DNA of 64,000 nucleotides from Hyphomicrobiales bacterium (GCA_900466475.1 UBMI01000005.1:186001-250000); one strand, 5' to 3'; counted from the stretch's first letter, positions 1 to 8,567 are shown. The notes: a model not told the origin generated them from the letters alone. A program made the numbers and translations.

Positions 1-435
1 ATGACACCTGGCCAGACCGGCGTGAAGGAAATCGACGCGCTCAAGGAAGTCTTCAAGGGCAAGACGATCGGTATTCAGGCTGCGACCGTCTATGCCAAGT
101 TCGTCTATGACAATTTCGGCAGCATCGCCGAGATCCGCGAATACAAGACTGGCGCCGACCGCGACCTCGACCTGCAGAACGGCCGTATCGACCTTGGTTT
201 CGACGACGCTGTCTATTTCGCTAATGCCTTTGCGTCCGCCAACGACACGCTCGCCTTCACCGGCCCTGAAATCGTAGGCTCGATCTGGGGCGAAGGCGAA
301 GGCCTCGGCATCCGCAAGGCCGATACTGACCTGCGCGACAAGTTGAGCGAAGCGATCAAGTCCGCGCTCGCCGATGGCACGGTCAAGAACCTCTCGATGA
401 AATGGTTCAAGGTCGACGTCAGCCCGCAGAACTAA
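1..435 (+). CDS. Polar amino-acid ABC transporter substrate-binding protein, C-terminal part
   Basis: This is the C-terminal lobe of a periplasmic binding protein of the HisJ/OccT/NocT type, which captures a basic or polar amino acid (or an opine) for the membrane complex encoded just downstream. The segment GKTIGIQAATVYAKFV and the later LQNGRIDLGFDD and WGEGEGLGIRK stretches are typical of this fold, and the gene ends with the helix that usually closes the family (LRDKLSEAIKSALADGTVKNL). About 100-120 N-terminal residues including the signal peptide are missing because the window starts inside the gene; the ATG at base 1 is probably an internal methionine. It is the first gene of a transporter-plus-enzyme operon running to about 5.4 kb. 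The exact ligand cannot be read from this half. Confidence 0.85.
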   Translation: MTPGQTGVKEIDALKEVFKGKTIGIQAATVYAKFVYDNFGSIAEIREYKTGADRDLDLQNGRIDLGFDDAVYFANAFASANDTLAFTGPEIVGSIWGEGEGLGIRKADTDLRDKLSEAIKSALADGTVKNLSMKWFKVDVSPQN

Positions 436-458
436 GCTTTCGACGCAAAGCCGCGTTC

Positions 459-489
459 CGTGGTCTCCGCTTTCTGATCGGGGACCACG
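459..489 (+). terminator. Hairpin after the amino-acid binding-protein gene
   Basis: CGTGGTCTCC pairs with GGGGACCACG (10 bp, one G-U) across an 11-base loop. No T-run follows, so it is more likely an mRNA-stabilising or attenuating hairpin between the binding-protein gene and the permeases than a full terminator. Comparable hairpins follow four other binding-protein genes in the window. Confidence 0.55.
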
Positions 490-540
490 TGCTATTCTGA
501 CCGCCCGTCATTGCGACGAAGACAGCGCTGGGGAAGGCCC

Positions 541-1266
541 ATGGCGACACTCGAACTCATCGGATTCGGTTCAACCGGGTGGGGAGCATTTCTGCTTCTC
601 GGCCTGTTGCTGACATTAAGTGTCACCGCCACGGCGCTGGCCATCGGCGCCGTGCTCGGCGCGATCATCGCCGGGGCGAAGCTCTCCGGAAACTTCATCC
701 TCGTCGCGATCGGCCATATCTACACAACCGTTTTCCGCGGTGTGCCTGAATTGCTAATCATCTACCTGATCTATTTCGGCGGCTCTACGGCGATCACCGC
801 CATCGGCCAGTCCATGGGCTATGAGGGCTTCCTCGGCCTGCCGTCCTTTGCTGCCGGTGCGCTTGCCGTCGGCATCATCTCCGGCGCCTACCAGGCGGAA
901 GTCTATCGCGGCGCCTATCTTGCCATTTCCAAGGGCGAGCTCGAGGCTGCCTCGGCAATCGGCATGCATCGCGGGTTACGCTTCCGCCGCATCGTCATTC
1001 CACAAGTCCTACGCTTTGCCATTCCCGGTCTTGGCAATGTCTGGCAGCTCAGCCTGAAGGATTCCGCGCTGATTTCCGTCACCGGCCTTGCCGAGCTGAT
1101 GCGTTCAAGCCAGGTCGCGGCCGGTTCGACCCGACAATATTTCCTGTTCTACATTGTCGGCGGCGCTCTCTACCTGATCCTCACCAGCCTGTCGGACCGC
1201 GTCTTCAACGGCGCCGAGCGCAAGGCCAATCGCAGCATGCCGGCTTCGGCTATGGGCCAGGCTTAG
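541..1266 (+). CDS. Polar amino-acid ABC transporter permease (HisQ/OccQ type)
   Basis: Inner-membrane permease of the polar amino acid uptake family, expected to pair with the next gene. The protein begins with a hydrophobic N-terminal segment and carries the HisMQ-type motifs FRGVPELLIIYLIYFGG in the middle and the EAA loop around ELEAASAIGMHRGLRFRRI, which docks on the ATPase. At 241 residues it has normal family length. I prefer the ATG at 541 because GGGGAAGG lies just upstream; an in-frame ATG at 511 would add ten charged residues. It sits 105 bp after the binding-protein gene, separated by a hairpin, and 10 bp before the second permease. Confidence 0.92.
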   Translation: MATLELIGFGSTGWGAFLLLGLLLTLSVTATALAIGAVLGAIIAGAKLSGNFILVAIGHIYTTVFRGVPELLIIYLIYFGGSTAITAIGQSMGYEGFLGLPSFAAGALAVGIISGAYQAEVYRGAYLAISKGELEAASAIGMHRGLRFRRIVIPQVLRFAIPGLGNVWQLSLKDSALISVTGLAELMRSSQVAAGSTRQYFLFYIVGGALYLILTSLSDRVFNGAERKANRSMPASAMGQA

Positions 1267-1276
1267 GGGGGACCAA

Positions 1277-1981
1277 ATGGATATCGCCTTCCTTTCCAGC
1301 ACTATGGTCACGCTCCTCAAGGCTGTGCCGACGACGCTGATCCTGTTCTTCCTGTCGATCTTCTTCGGCGGGCTGCTGGCGCTCGTCATCGTTTCCATGC
1401 GTGTCAGCGGCAATCCGATCCTGTCAGGCTTCGCCAAGGGCTATATCTTCGTCTTCCGCGGCTCGCCGCTGTTGATCCAGATGTTCCTGGTCTTCTACGG
1501 TCTCGGTCAATTCGGAGTCATCCGCTACTCCTTCCTCTGGCCCTTTCTGCGTGAGCCAATGGTCTGCGCGGTGCTGTCGCTCGCACTCTGCACCGCCGGC
1601 TATTCCGCCGAGATCTTCCGTGGCGGCATCCGCGCCGTCTCGCCGAAGGAAATCGAGGCGGCCCGCGCCATCGGCATGTCCGGCTTCCTGATGGTGCGCC
1701 GCATCCTGGCGCCGATTGCCTTCCGACATGCGCTGCCGGCCTATTCGACCGAAATCGTCCTGATGATGAAATCGACCGCACTTGCCAGCCTGGTGACGGT
1801 CTGGGAAGTGACGGGCGTGGCGCAGCGGCTGATCTCGCAGACCTACCGGACGATGGAAGTGTTCCTCTGCGCGGCCATCATCTACCTTGTTTTGAATTTC
1901 ATCATCCTGCAGGCCATGGCCCTGCTGGAATATTGGCTTTCCCGTCATCGCCGCGCCATTCCGCCGGCCTTGAAGGTCTGA
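1277..1981 (+). CDS. Polar amino-acid ABC transporter permease (HisM/OccM type)
   Basis: Second inner-membrane permease of the importer, 234 residues. The sequence shows an N-terminal hydrophobic helix (TTLILFFLSIFFGGLLALV), the family motif FRGSPLLIQMFLVFYG, and an EAA loop at KEIEAARAIGMSGFLMVRRI. An AGGGGGGA ribosome-binding site precedes the ATG. Together with the upstream permease it should form the heterodimeric channel for a basic or polar amino acid or opine. It is followed after 27 bp by the ATPase gene. Confidence 0.92.
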   Translation: MDIAFLSSTMVTLLKAVPTTLILFFLSIFFGGLLALVIVSMRVSGNPILSGFAKGYIFVFRGSPLLIQMFLVFYGLGQFGVIRYSFLWPFLREPMVCAVLSLALCTAGYSAEIFRGGIRAVSPKEIEAARAIGMSGFLMVRRILAPIAFRHALPAYSTEIVLMMKSTALASLVTVWEVTGVAQRLISQTYRTMEVFLCAAIIYLVLNFIILQAMALLEYWLSRHRRAIPPALKV

Positions 1982-2008
1982 ACCCGACTGAACGTGATTG
2001 GAGCTTCC

Positions 2009-2785
2009 ATGCCCGGCGTAACCCGACTTTCGGTCCGCAATATCAGAAAGAGCTTCGGCACCCATGAGGTGCTGCGCGGCATATCGCTCGACGCTCAGGA
2101 CGGCGACGTGATTTCGCTGCTCGGCGCCTCCGGCTCTGGTAAATCCACCTTCCTGCGCTGCATCAACCTGCTGGAGATCGCATCCGATGGCGAGATCTGG
2201 GTCGACGGCGAACATATCGAGATGATCCACAAGAACGGTAAGACGAAGCCGGCGAGCCAGAAGCAGGTCGATCACATCCGCTCCGAACTCGGTATGGTGT
2301 TCCAGTCCTTCAATCTGTGGTCCCACATGACCATCCTGCAGAATGTCATCGAAGGGCCGGTCCATGTCTTGAAGCGGCCGCGGGCCGAATGCATTGCAGA
2401 AGCCGAAGCGCTGCTCGAAAAGGTCGGCATTGCCGACAAGCGCCATGCCTACCCTGCACATCTTTCCGGCGGTCAGCAGCAGCGTGCAGCAATTGCCCGC
2501 TCGCTCGCCATGAAGCCGAAGGTGATGCTTTTCGACGAACCGACCTCGGCGCTCGATCCGGAATTGGTGGGTGAAGTCCTGCGCGTCATGCGCGCGCTCG
2601 CTGAAGAGGGCATGACCATGCTCGTCGTCACCCACGAAATGAGCTTTGCCCGCAATGTGTCGAACCGCGTGGTCTTCATGCGCGAAGGGCTGGTCGAAAG
2701 CAGCGGCACGCCGGACGAAATGTTCGGCGGTGGCGCATCACCGGCCTTCCGCCAGTTCATCGGCCATTTCGGAAACGGCCAATGA
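2009..2785 (+). CDS. Polar amino-acid ABC transporter ATP-binding protein (HisP/OccP type)
   Basis: Cytoplasmic ATPase that drives the HisMQ-type permease pair. Walker A is GASGSGKST, the signature is LSGGQQQR, Walker B is [12 protein letters not shown], and the H-loop is VVTHEM; the C-terminus RQFIGHFG is typical of HisP-like proteins. I chose ATG 2009 because GGAG lies six bases upstream; a GTG at 1994 is the other possibility. About 258 residues, normal for the family. The stop codon overlaps the start of the ammonia-lyase-like gene (ATGA), so transporter and enzyme are translationally coupled, implying that the transported compound is that enzyme's substrate or a precursor of it. Confidence 0.93.
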   Translation: MPGVTRLSVRNIRKSFGTHEVLRGISLDAQDGDVISLLGASGSGKSTFLRCINLLEIASDGEIWVDGEHIEMIHKNGKTKPASQKQVDHIRSELGMVFQSFNLWSHMTILQNVIEGPVHVLKRPRAECIAEAEALLEKVGIADKRHAYPAHLSGGQQQRAAIARSLAMKPKVMLFDEPTSALDPELVGEVLRVMRALAEEGMTMLVVTHEMSFARNVSNRVVFMREGLVESSGTPDEMFGGGASPAFRQFIGHFGNGQ

Positions 2786-4275
2786 TCATCACCATCGATA
2801 AAGCTGCCGGCTGGCGCGATATTGCACGCGTGGCCGAAGGGGAAACGCTTGCCCTATCGCAAGCGGCCTGGGATCGTGTCGCGCATGCGAGCCGCATCGT
2901 CGAGCGCATCGTCGAGAGCGGCGTCAGGGCCTATGGCATCAATACCGGTGTTGGCGCGCTTTCGGATACTGTGGTTGACCGGGCCTCACAGAGCCGGCTG
3001 TCACGCAATATCATTCTCAGCCATGCTGTTGGCGTCGGAGAATTGCTGGCGCCGCGCGAGGTGCGCGCCATCATCGCCGCACAGATTGCCAATTTTGCCC
3101 ACGGGCATTCCGGCGTGCGCCCCGAAATCGTCCGCCATCTCGCCGCTTTTCTCGAAAAAGGCTGCATTCCCGACGTTCCCTCCAAGGGTTCGGCGGGCTA
3201 CCTCACCCATAATGCCCACAACGCGCTGGTGCTGATCGGCGAAGGCAGCGCCCGCATCAAGGGAAGCCCTATGAGCGGCCGCGATGCGCTTGTCGCCATC
3301 GGCCTCGAGCCGTTGGTGCTCGGCGCCAAGGAGGGCCTGAGCCTCGTCAACGGCACGGCCTGTGCGACCGGTCTCGCAAGCGTTGCGCTCGCACGTGCCG
3401 AGCGGCTGCTCGACTGGGCCGATGCGATCTCAGCACTGACGCTTGAAGCGGCCGGCTGCCAGGTGGCGGCCTTCGATGCAACTGTTCTGGCCCTGCGCCC
3501 CTCCAGGGGCATCGCCGGCGTTGGCGCTTCGCTGCGCGCCCGACTTGCCGGCAGCGGGCTGATATCAGCTGCTACAGGCAAACGAACGCAGGACGCCCTC
3601 AGCCTGCGTTCGATCCCGCATGCCCATGGCGCTGCGCGCGATGTCTTTGATGCCTCGGCCCTCGTTGTCGATCGAGAACTTGCCTCCGTCACCGACAATC
3701 CCGCCATATCGGGCACGCCGGAAAAGCCGGTCGTATCCTCCGAGGCACATGCCGTAGCCCCTGCCCTCGCGTTGGCTGCCGATGGCCTTGCTACGGCGCT
3801 CGCGCAGATTTCCGCGATGAGCGAGCGGCGTATGGACCGCCTCGTCAATCCGTTGGTGAGCGGCCTGCCGCCCTTCCTCGCAAGCGATGCCGGCAGCAAT
3901 TCCGGCTTCATGATCGCGCAATATACGGCAGCAGCCCTTGCCAACGAGAACCGGCGGCTCGCCGCACCGGCTTCCACTGATGGCGGCGTCACATCGGGCC
4001 TCCAGGAGGATTTCCTGGCGCATCCGACGGCCGCCGCCAATAAGCTTCTCGCGCTGATCGACAACGCCGAATACATTCTGGCGATCGAATTGATGGCGGC
4101 TGCACAGGCGCACGAATTCCTTGTCGGCACCGCATCGCGGGCAGGGGGAACGGATGCAATCTATAAAGCGGTGCGCGCCATCGTCCCTGCCTATGCCGAT
4201 GATCGGCCTCTTTCACGTGACATCGAGGCCCTGCGCGGGTTTCTGCGCGAGGCCGCTGCACCGGCAATTCCCTGA
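2782..4275 (+). CDS. Histidine ammonia-lyase family protein lacking the MIO-forming triad
   Basis: A 497-residue member of the HAL/PAL/TAL ammonia-lyase superfamily. Conserved landmarks are AYGINTGVG (Tyr51 region), [48 protein letters not shown] and [14 protein letters not shown]. True ammonia-lyases carry GSVGASGDLAPLAH, whose Ala-Ser-Gly cyclises into the MIO electrophile; here residues 135-147 read [13 protein letters not shown], so the triad is cleanly absent while flanking residues align. The GGNFHGQ and QEDHVSM motifs are also altered ([15 protein letters not shown]). The frame is intact over full length. It may eliminate a better leaving group than ammonia, for example trimethylamine from an amino-acid betaine, as described for MIO-free ergothionase; that is inference. 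Coupled to the ATPase upstream and the flavoenzyme downstream, so an automatic hutH label would mislead. Confidence 0.85.
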   Translation: MIITIDKAAGWRDIARVAEGETLALSQAAWDRVAHASRIVERIVESGVRAYGINTGVGALSDTVVDRASQSRLSRNIILSHAVGVGELLAPREVRAIIAAQIANFAHGHSGVRPEIVRHLAAFLEKGCIPDVPSKGSAGYLTHNAHNALVLIGEGSARIKGSPMSGRDALVAIGLEPLVLGAKEGLSLVNGTACATGLASVALARAERLLDWADAISALTLEAAGCQVAAFDATVLALRPSRGIAGVGASLRARLAGSGLISAATGKRTQDALSLRSIPHAHGAARDVFDASALVVDRELASVTDNPAISGTPEKPVVSSEAHAVAPALALAADGLATALAQISAMSERRMDRLVNPLVSGLPPFLASDAGSNSGFMIAQYTAAALANENRRLAAPASTDGGVTSGLQEDFLAHPTAAANKLLALIDNAEYILAIELMAAAQAHEFLVGTASRAGGTDAIYKAVRAIVPAYADDRPLSRDIEALRGFLREAAAPAIP

Positions 4276-4284
4276 GGAGACTTC

Positions 4285-5415
4285 ATGAACGCCAGCTTCG
4301 ACGTCGCCGTTATCGGCCTCGGCGCCATGGGGAGTGCTGCGCTCGCCTTTCTTGCGGATCGCGGTGTCAAGGCGATTGGTTTTGACGCGTATTTCCCCGC
4401 CCATGCGTTGAGTTCGTCGCATGGTGACAGCCGCCTTATCCGGCTCGGTTATTTCGAAGATCCTTCCTATGTGCCGCTGCTCAAACGCGCCTATCAGAAC
4501 TGGCGATCGCTGGAAGCGCGGCTGCGCACCGATATCCTGACGATCACGGGCGTGCTGCAGATCGGCGCCCCCGACGGCAAGGTCGTCGGCGGTACGCGTG
4601 CCTCCTGCGAGCTGCACGGGCTTGCCCATGAGGCGCTGGACAAGGCGGAAATGGCGCGGCGCTTTCCAGCCTTCCAGCTCGATGACCACGAGATCGGCCT
4701 GCTTGATCCGCAGGGCGGCTATCTTCGCCCCGAAGCCGCAGTCATGGGCTATCTGAAGCTCGCCGCAGAGGGTGGCGCGGTTCTGCACTTCGGTGAGAAG
4801 ATCACGGCAATCGAGCCCGATGACGCCGGCGTGACAATCATCTCCGAGACCGGACAGTATCGGGCAAGAAAGATCGTGGTGGCGACCGGCTCGTGGATTG
4901 CCGAACTCGTGCCGCAGCTCAGGCGGGCAGCCGTACCGATCCGTCAGGTGGTCGCCTGGTATCAGCCGCAGGATGGTTTTGCCACTCAGCCGCAGAGGAT
5001 GCCCTGCTTCCTGCGGGATGAAGGTGCGGAGGGCTCCTATTTCGGTTTCCCGGCCATCGGGGTTGACGGCGTGAAGATCGGCAAACACGCACATTTCCGC
5101 GAACCGATCGATCCCGACCAGCCGAACCCGCCCGTCAATGACGCCGACAGGGCCCTGCTTGACGGATTTATCAGAAAGCGTGTTCCGGGCGCAGCCGGCC
5201 TTCGCGTGAAGGCAACGACCTGCCGTTATACGATGCTGCCGAGCGAGGATTTTCTTCTAGACCACATGCCCGGCGAAAAGAACGTTGTCGTTGCCTCGCC
5301 CTGCTCCGGCCACGGCTTCAAGTTCACAAGCGTCATCGGCGAAATCCTGGCGGATCTTGCCATTGATGGGCAGACCGACCTCCCAATCAACGCCTTTTCC
5401 TTTGCAAAGATCTGA
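4285..5415 (+). CDS. FAD-dependent amine oxidase of the sarcosine/N-methyltryptophan oxidase family
   Basis: A 376-residue flavoprotein of the MSOX/SolA family, which oxidatively demethylates secondary N-methyl amino acids or oxidises related amines, giving hydrogen peroxide. The Rossmann start VAVIGLGAMGSAAL, the motif SSSHGDSRLIRLGYFEDPSYVPLLKRA (split by the flavin site) and the C-terminal CSGHGFKFTSVIGE are all present. Cys313 in TTCRYT occupies the position that forms the covalent 8-alpha-S-cysteinyl-FAD link in monomeric sarcosine oxidase. It lies nine bases after the ammonia-lyase-like gene, in the same operon as the amino-acid importer, which points to stepwise breakdown of an N-methylated amino acid. 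The exact substrate is not readable from sequence. Confidence 0.88.
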   Translation: MNASFDVAVIGLGAMGSAALAFLADRGVKAIGFDAYFPAHALSSSHGDSRLIRLGYFEDPSYVPLLKRAYQNWRSLEARLRTDILTITGVLQIGAPDGKVVGGTRASCELHGLAHEALDKAEMARRFPAFQLDDHEIGLLDPQGGYLRPEAAVMGYLKLAAEGGAVLHFGEKITAIEPDDAGVTIISETGQYRARKIVVATGSWIAELVPQLRRAAVPIRQVVAWYQPQDGFATQPQRMPCFLRDEGAEGSYFGFPAIGVDGVKIGKHAHFREPIDPDQPNPPVNDADRALLDGFIRKRVPGAAGLRVKATTCRYTMLPSEDFLLDHMPGEKNVVVASPCSGHGFKFTSVIGEILADLAIDGQTDLPINAFSFAKI

Positions 5416-5455
5416 ACACAGCTCCTGCGACCCTCGGAAGCTGGTGATGATCACG

Positions 5456-5722
5456 TCAGTTCGGGACAGCGTGTAGGTGCGGCCTATCGGCAATTTCCCG
5501 CTTCTCGCGGATGAGGTTGAGGAAAGCCCGCTCATCCAGGTTCTCGGCATCAAGCCCTTCCCAGTCGAGCGCCGTCTGCATGAGCGCCATGTCCATCAGC
5601 CGCACGAGATCCATGAGCTCCAACGATGAGGCGCTCTTTCTCGCCGCAGAAATGAGACGGAAAAGTCGCAGAAATCCCACCGGACCATTGCTGTCATTCA
5701 TATCAGAAATTCCATCGGCCAT
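5456..5722 (-). CDS. Small hypothetical protein (88 aa)
   Basis: I do not recognise this protein. It has no signal peptide or obvious motif. The middle, around LELMDLVRLMDMALMQTALDW, looks like an amphipathic helix rich in Met and Leu, and the C-terminus is charged. A GGAGG sequence lies about 12 bases before the ATG at 5722, and the amino-acid composition is that of a real protein. It converges on the flavoenzyme gene and diverges from the LysR gene across a 355-bp region. It could be a small regulator-like protein, but nothing proves it. Confidence 0.55.
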   Translation of the reverse strand: MADGISDMNDSNGPVGFLRLFRLISAARKSASSLELMDLVRLMDMALMQTALDWEGLDAENLDERAFLNLIREKREIADRPHLHAVPN

Positions 5723-5833
5723 CGCCTTGATTTGCCTCCGAGCCTGGCGAAAGTTTCGCGATCGAGCAGGTCCGCCTGCATCGATCTCGAAACGGAATGT
5801 TGAATCGGATCTTGCCCGCTACGAAAACGCTAA

Positions 5834-5939
5834 CACACCCTATGAGTTGCGTAAACGAAATGCTTTATGCGATTGTGGATAGATAAACGATAGCATTTCC
5901 CGATCTCCGAAGTATATCTACACACCCTATAAGTAGCGT
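5834..5939. repeat. Two 19-bp direct repeats in the 5723-6077 intergenic region
   Basis: CACACCCTATGAGTTGCGT at 5834-5852 recurs as CACACCCTATAAGTAGCGT at 5921-5939, with 17 of 19 bases identical and starts 87 bp apart. They lie in the 355-bp gap between the divergent small-protein and LysR genes, which otherwise holds AT-rich sequence and no convincing gene. Their spacing (about eight helical turns) suits a regulator binding two sites on one DNA face. Confidence 0.6.
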
Positions 5940-6077
5940 CCCGAAAGTTGCGACTAGAATTAGCGATCGCGACCACTAAACGGCGACCGGCGCACCGATA
6001 AGCTGCGATTCTTCAACAATTGCCCGTAATCCCAGATTAAGTATATTGTTGCGCCTCCACTAATACGCGAGACGGTC

Positions 6078-7136
6078 GTGAACAAACCCTTCCCTCCTCT
6101 TCCATTCGGCAGCGAACGTGCCGATCTGGATAAATCGCCACTCGAAATCAGGGGTCTGCTTTCGCAGCCAATCTGGCGCGAGCTCAGAACCTTTCTCGCC
6201 GTCGCCAAAAGCCCTTCCTTTGCCCAGGCAGCTGAGCTGCTCGGCACGAGTGCGCCGACGGTCAGTCGCGACGTGAAGCGCTTGCAGGACCAGATTGGTT
6301 CGCAGCTCGTCATCTCGACCTTTTCCGGCGTCACGCTGACGGAAACCGGGCGCAAACTCGCTATCCAGGTTGCAGAGCTTGATTTCCAGCTGTTTGCCCT
6401 TTCCAACGACCTGAAGGACGAGATGGACGCCGTTACCGGACGGGTTGCCGTCAGCGTAACATCCGGCCTCGCCGTCGCCATCGTCGGTCCCGCCGTGCCC
6501 CGTCTGAACGACAACTATCCCCGGCTCAACCTCGACATCCGGGAACAGGTGTCGCTCGTCAACTTCGAGAAGAACCAGGCCGATCTGATGATCTCGCTCT
6601 CGCCGATATCGCGGGCGGATGTCGATTGCGTCGAGATTGGCACTCTTCATCTCGTTCCGATTGCCAGCCGTGATTATCTGAAGAAATCCGGGGTTCCGCA
6701 GCGCCAGTTCGTTTCCCAGCATGTCTACGTGCAGTGCAACTATTATGCTTCCGAACGGGAGATCTGGGATGGCTGGCGCCGCCTTGTCGAAGCCGGCCAC
6801 CAGACGCACAATTGCGAAAATTCGCTCGCCTATTTTGCTCTCGTCCGTAACGGCGCCGGCGTGGGGTTGCTCGGCAACTACGTGCTTGCAGATCCTGAAC
6901 TCGTGCCGCTTGACCTCGGCGTGCATGTCGCCCTGCCCATCTATCTGATCTCGGTTGCCAATCGACGGCAATCGAGGCCGGTAGCCGCCGTCTATGACTG
7001 GATTGTCGATATCTTCAGGAGCAATCCGTCGTTCAGCACCGGACTGACCTTCCCGTCCGGGCAGCATGAGCAGGAAGAAAGCCTGCGCAAGATGCTCGAA
7101 ACTATCGCCCCTCCGCCGCCTTCACAATTTGGCTGA
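6078..7136 (+). CDS. LysR-family transcriptional regulator
   Basis: A 352-residue LTTR, longer than the usual 300 because of an N-terminal extension of about 30 residues. The winged helix-turn-helix lies at about residues 33-90 (FLAVAKSPSFAQAAELLGTSAPTVSRDVKRL), followed by the linker helix and an effector domain starting near GRVAVSVTSGLAVAIVG. The start is GTG at 6078. Its promoter region contains the two direct repeats described above. The 3' end overlaps the end of the oppositely oriented 75-residue gene by 35 bp. Nearby candidates for regulation are the small divergent gene and the acyltransferase locus; the effector is unknown. Confidence 0.88.
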   Translation: MNKPFPPLPFGSERADLDKSPLEIRGLLSQPIWRELRTFLAVAKSPSFAQAAELLGTSAPTVSRDVKRLQDQIGSQLVISTFSGVTLTETGRKLAIQVAELDFQLFALSNDLKDEMDAVTGRVAVSVTSGLAVAIVGPAVPRLNDNYPRLNLDIREQVSLVNFEKNQADLMISLSPISRADVDCVEIGTLHLVPIASRDYLKKSGVPQRQFVSQHVYVQCNYYASEREIWDGWRRLVEAGHQTHNCENSLAYFALVRNGAGVGLLGNYVLADPELVPLDLGVHVALPIYLISVANRRQSRPVAAVYDWIVDIFRSNPSFSTGLTFPSGQHEQEESLRKMLETIAPPPPSQFG

Positions 7137-7329
7137 GCTCTTCCGAAATCGAAAGATAGGCATTCGCGACGTCCTCCAGGAAGCCGGCCAGCTCAATCGG
7201 CTGTACGGTCGGATCATTGACGAGACGACGCACCATTTCGGTGTGGAGTTTCGTGCGCGTCAGGATTTCTTCCTGTAGCGCAGCCGTTGCGGACCTGTCG
7301 CCCGCATTGCCAAAACCTGCCATTGTCAT
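7102..7329 (-). CDS. Small helical protein coupled to a GNAT acyltransferase (75 aa)
   Basis: I do not recognise this protein. It is mainly helical and charged, with segments LQEEILTRTKLHTEMVRRL and LAGFLEDVANAYLSISEELS. Its ATG overlaps the stop codon of the upstream acyltransferase gene (ATGA), which strongly supports translation. The last 35 bp overlap the end of the LysR gene on the other strand. An accessory or regulatory partner of the acyltransferase is a reasonable guess, nothing more. Confidence 0.65.
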   Translation of the reverse strand: MTMAGFGNAGDRSATAALQEEILTRTKLHTEMVRRLVNDPTVQPIELAGFLEDVANAYLSISEELSQIVKAAEGR

Positions 7330-7877
7330 GCTGTCTCAAACGAACTTGGGGCGTCCCATTGACCTTCGACGCGCAACAGCAGGGCGCTGCTGCTTTCCAT
7401 GGTAATCGGATCAGATGATGCAGGGATCGTGCCGACAACGGTCAGATAGGGCTCCGGATGGCCGGCGATTTCCACCGGCGGGCTATCGACGATCTCCAGG
7501 TCGAAGAGGATGGTCCATAACCGCGCAAGACGCTGCTCCGCCTGGGTCAGAACCTTCGTATAGCCCTTGCGCGCCACATGATCGAAGGTCATCTGAATGC
7601 AACGCTTAACCGTAAAAGGGTGTCGGTACTTCTCGCGGAAGCAGGTTCGTTCATACTTGGCAAAATCAGCGAACCAGCGGATGCGAAGCGAACCAACCGG
7701 CTCTTCGCCATCATAAAAGACGAAATGCGTGGCCTGATGATCGTTGCCATCGAAGATGAAGGAGGGCGAGATACCGTGCTCATGGACAAAGCAGATGCTT
7801 CTCAAGATCATCGCATCCCGAACGTGATCCGGGGTCGTTGCGACTTGGCATCGAAGATTAGGATATTTGTTCACCAT
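7326..7877 (-). CDS. GNAT/autoinducer-synthase-fold N-acyltransferase
   Basis: A protein of about 183 residues with the LuxI/GNAT-like acyltransferase pattern: RSICFVHEHG near the N-terminus, FIFDGNDHQATHFVFYDG, then EPVGSLRIRWF (beta-4 strand) and ERTCFREKYR, and the helix around KVLTQAEQRLARLW. Such proteins transfer an acyl group to an amino acid or amine; LuxI itself makes acyl-homoserine lactones, but the canonical LuxI residues cannot be confirmed here, so I leave the substrate open. ATG 7877 follows AGAGGCGGA; a TTG at 7901 would add eight residues. It forms an operon with the 75-residue protein and diverges from a small protein/XRE regulator pair. Confidence 0.7.
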   Translation of the reverse strand: MVNKYPNLRCQVATTPDHVRDAMILRSICFVHEHGISPSFIFDGNDHQATHFVFYDGEEPVGSLRIRWFADFAKYERTCFREKYRHPFTVKRCIQMTFDHVARKGYTKVLTQAEQRLARLWTILFDLEIVDSPPVEIAGHPEPYLTVVGTIPASSDPITMESSSALLLRVEGQWDAPSSFETA

Positions 7878-7963
7878 CGGTCCGCCTCTTTGTCTGTACA
7901 ACCCACTTCAACCGCAGAACGCGTGCTGCGCGAAGGACGAAGATTTCAGGGGGGATTTCAAAT

Positions 7964-8164
7964 ATGACGGACCCTGCCAGTCCGATGGCAACCATTATCG
8001 CGCTCTGTGCGGAAGGGGCACGCCGGTTTGGCGACGACCCGCGGGCCATTGCGAGCTTCGTCGAAAATGAGATTGCGCGGCTTTCCGAAACAGAACAACG
8101 GCAACTCAAAGAACAACTGACGCTTTTGACAGATGGAGGTGGACCTCAAAAGCCGATCATGTAA
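7964..8164 (+). CDS. Small hypothetical protein upstream of an XRE regulator (66 aa)
   Basis: Not recognised. It is a short acidic helical protein (IIALCAEGARRFGDDPRAIASFVENEIARLSE, split here around the centre) without a signal peptide. An AGGGGGGA ribosome-binding site precedes the ATG. It is divergent from the acyltransferase gene across fewer than 90 bp and is followed by the XRE regulator after 49 bp, so it is probably co-transcribed with it. Confidence 0.6.
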   Translation: MTDPASPMATIIALCAEGARRFGDDPRAIASFVENEIARLSETEQRQLKEQLTLLTDGGGPQKPIM

Positions 8165-8213
8165 AGAGAGCCCGAAAGACCTGCAGTCGACGGAAGTATT
8201 CTCAGGGACAGGT

Positions 8214-8567
8214 ATGAAAGATCAGGAACTGAATTTGGCGATCGGCCAAAGATTACGCTCGGTGCGCGCCGCTCGCGGCGTCACGCAGAGCGAACTCGCC
8301 GCGCATATCGGCGTCGCGTTTCAGCAGATCCAGAAATACGAGAATGGTACAAACCGACTGTCCGTCGCAGTCATGCTGCGGCTATGCGACTTCATGAAGG
8401 TGGATGCCGGCTGGTTCGTCAACGGCGTCGAAACGGAGGCGGGCGCTGGCGTCGAGGACGAGGCAGCCCATCTCGTGGAAGAAATCGGACGGATCTCCGA
8501 TGTGAAGATCCGACGCAATCTGACGATGCTGGTCCACTCCCTGGCCGCCAGCGATGTGGCAAACTGA
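8214..8567 (+). CDS. XRE-family (Cro/CI-type HTH) transcriptional regulator
   Basis: A small regulator of about 117 residues. The HTH_3 domain occupies roughly residues 8-62, with IGQRLRSVRAARGVTQSELA, then IGVAFQQIQKYENGTNRLS, and a short C-terminal tail. The FQQIQKYE..TNR pattern is shared with PraR/PhrR-type regulators of rhizobia, which act on quorum sensing and biofilm genes; whether this protein does so is not known. I chose ATG 8214, directly before the HTH domain; an ATG at 8133 has no ribosome-binding site and overlaps the preceding gene. The divergent acyltransferase operon is its most obvious target. Confidence 0.85.
   Translation: MKDQELNLAIGQRLRSVRAARGVTQSELAAHIGVAFQQIQKYENGTNRLSVAVMLRLCDFMKVDAGWFVNGVETEAGAGVEDEAAHLVEEIGRISDVKIRRNLTMLVHSLAASDVAN

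Noticed and set aside
2782..4275. Idea that the ammonia-lyase homologue is a pseudogene
   Set aside because: The frame is open over the normal family length, most conserved blocks are kept, and it is translationally coupled on its 5' side; the missing triad is an in-frame, clean change.
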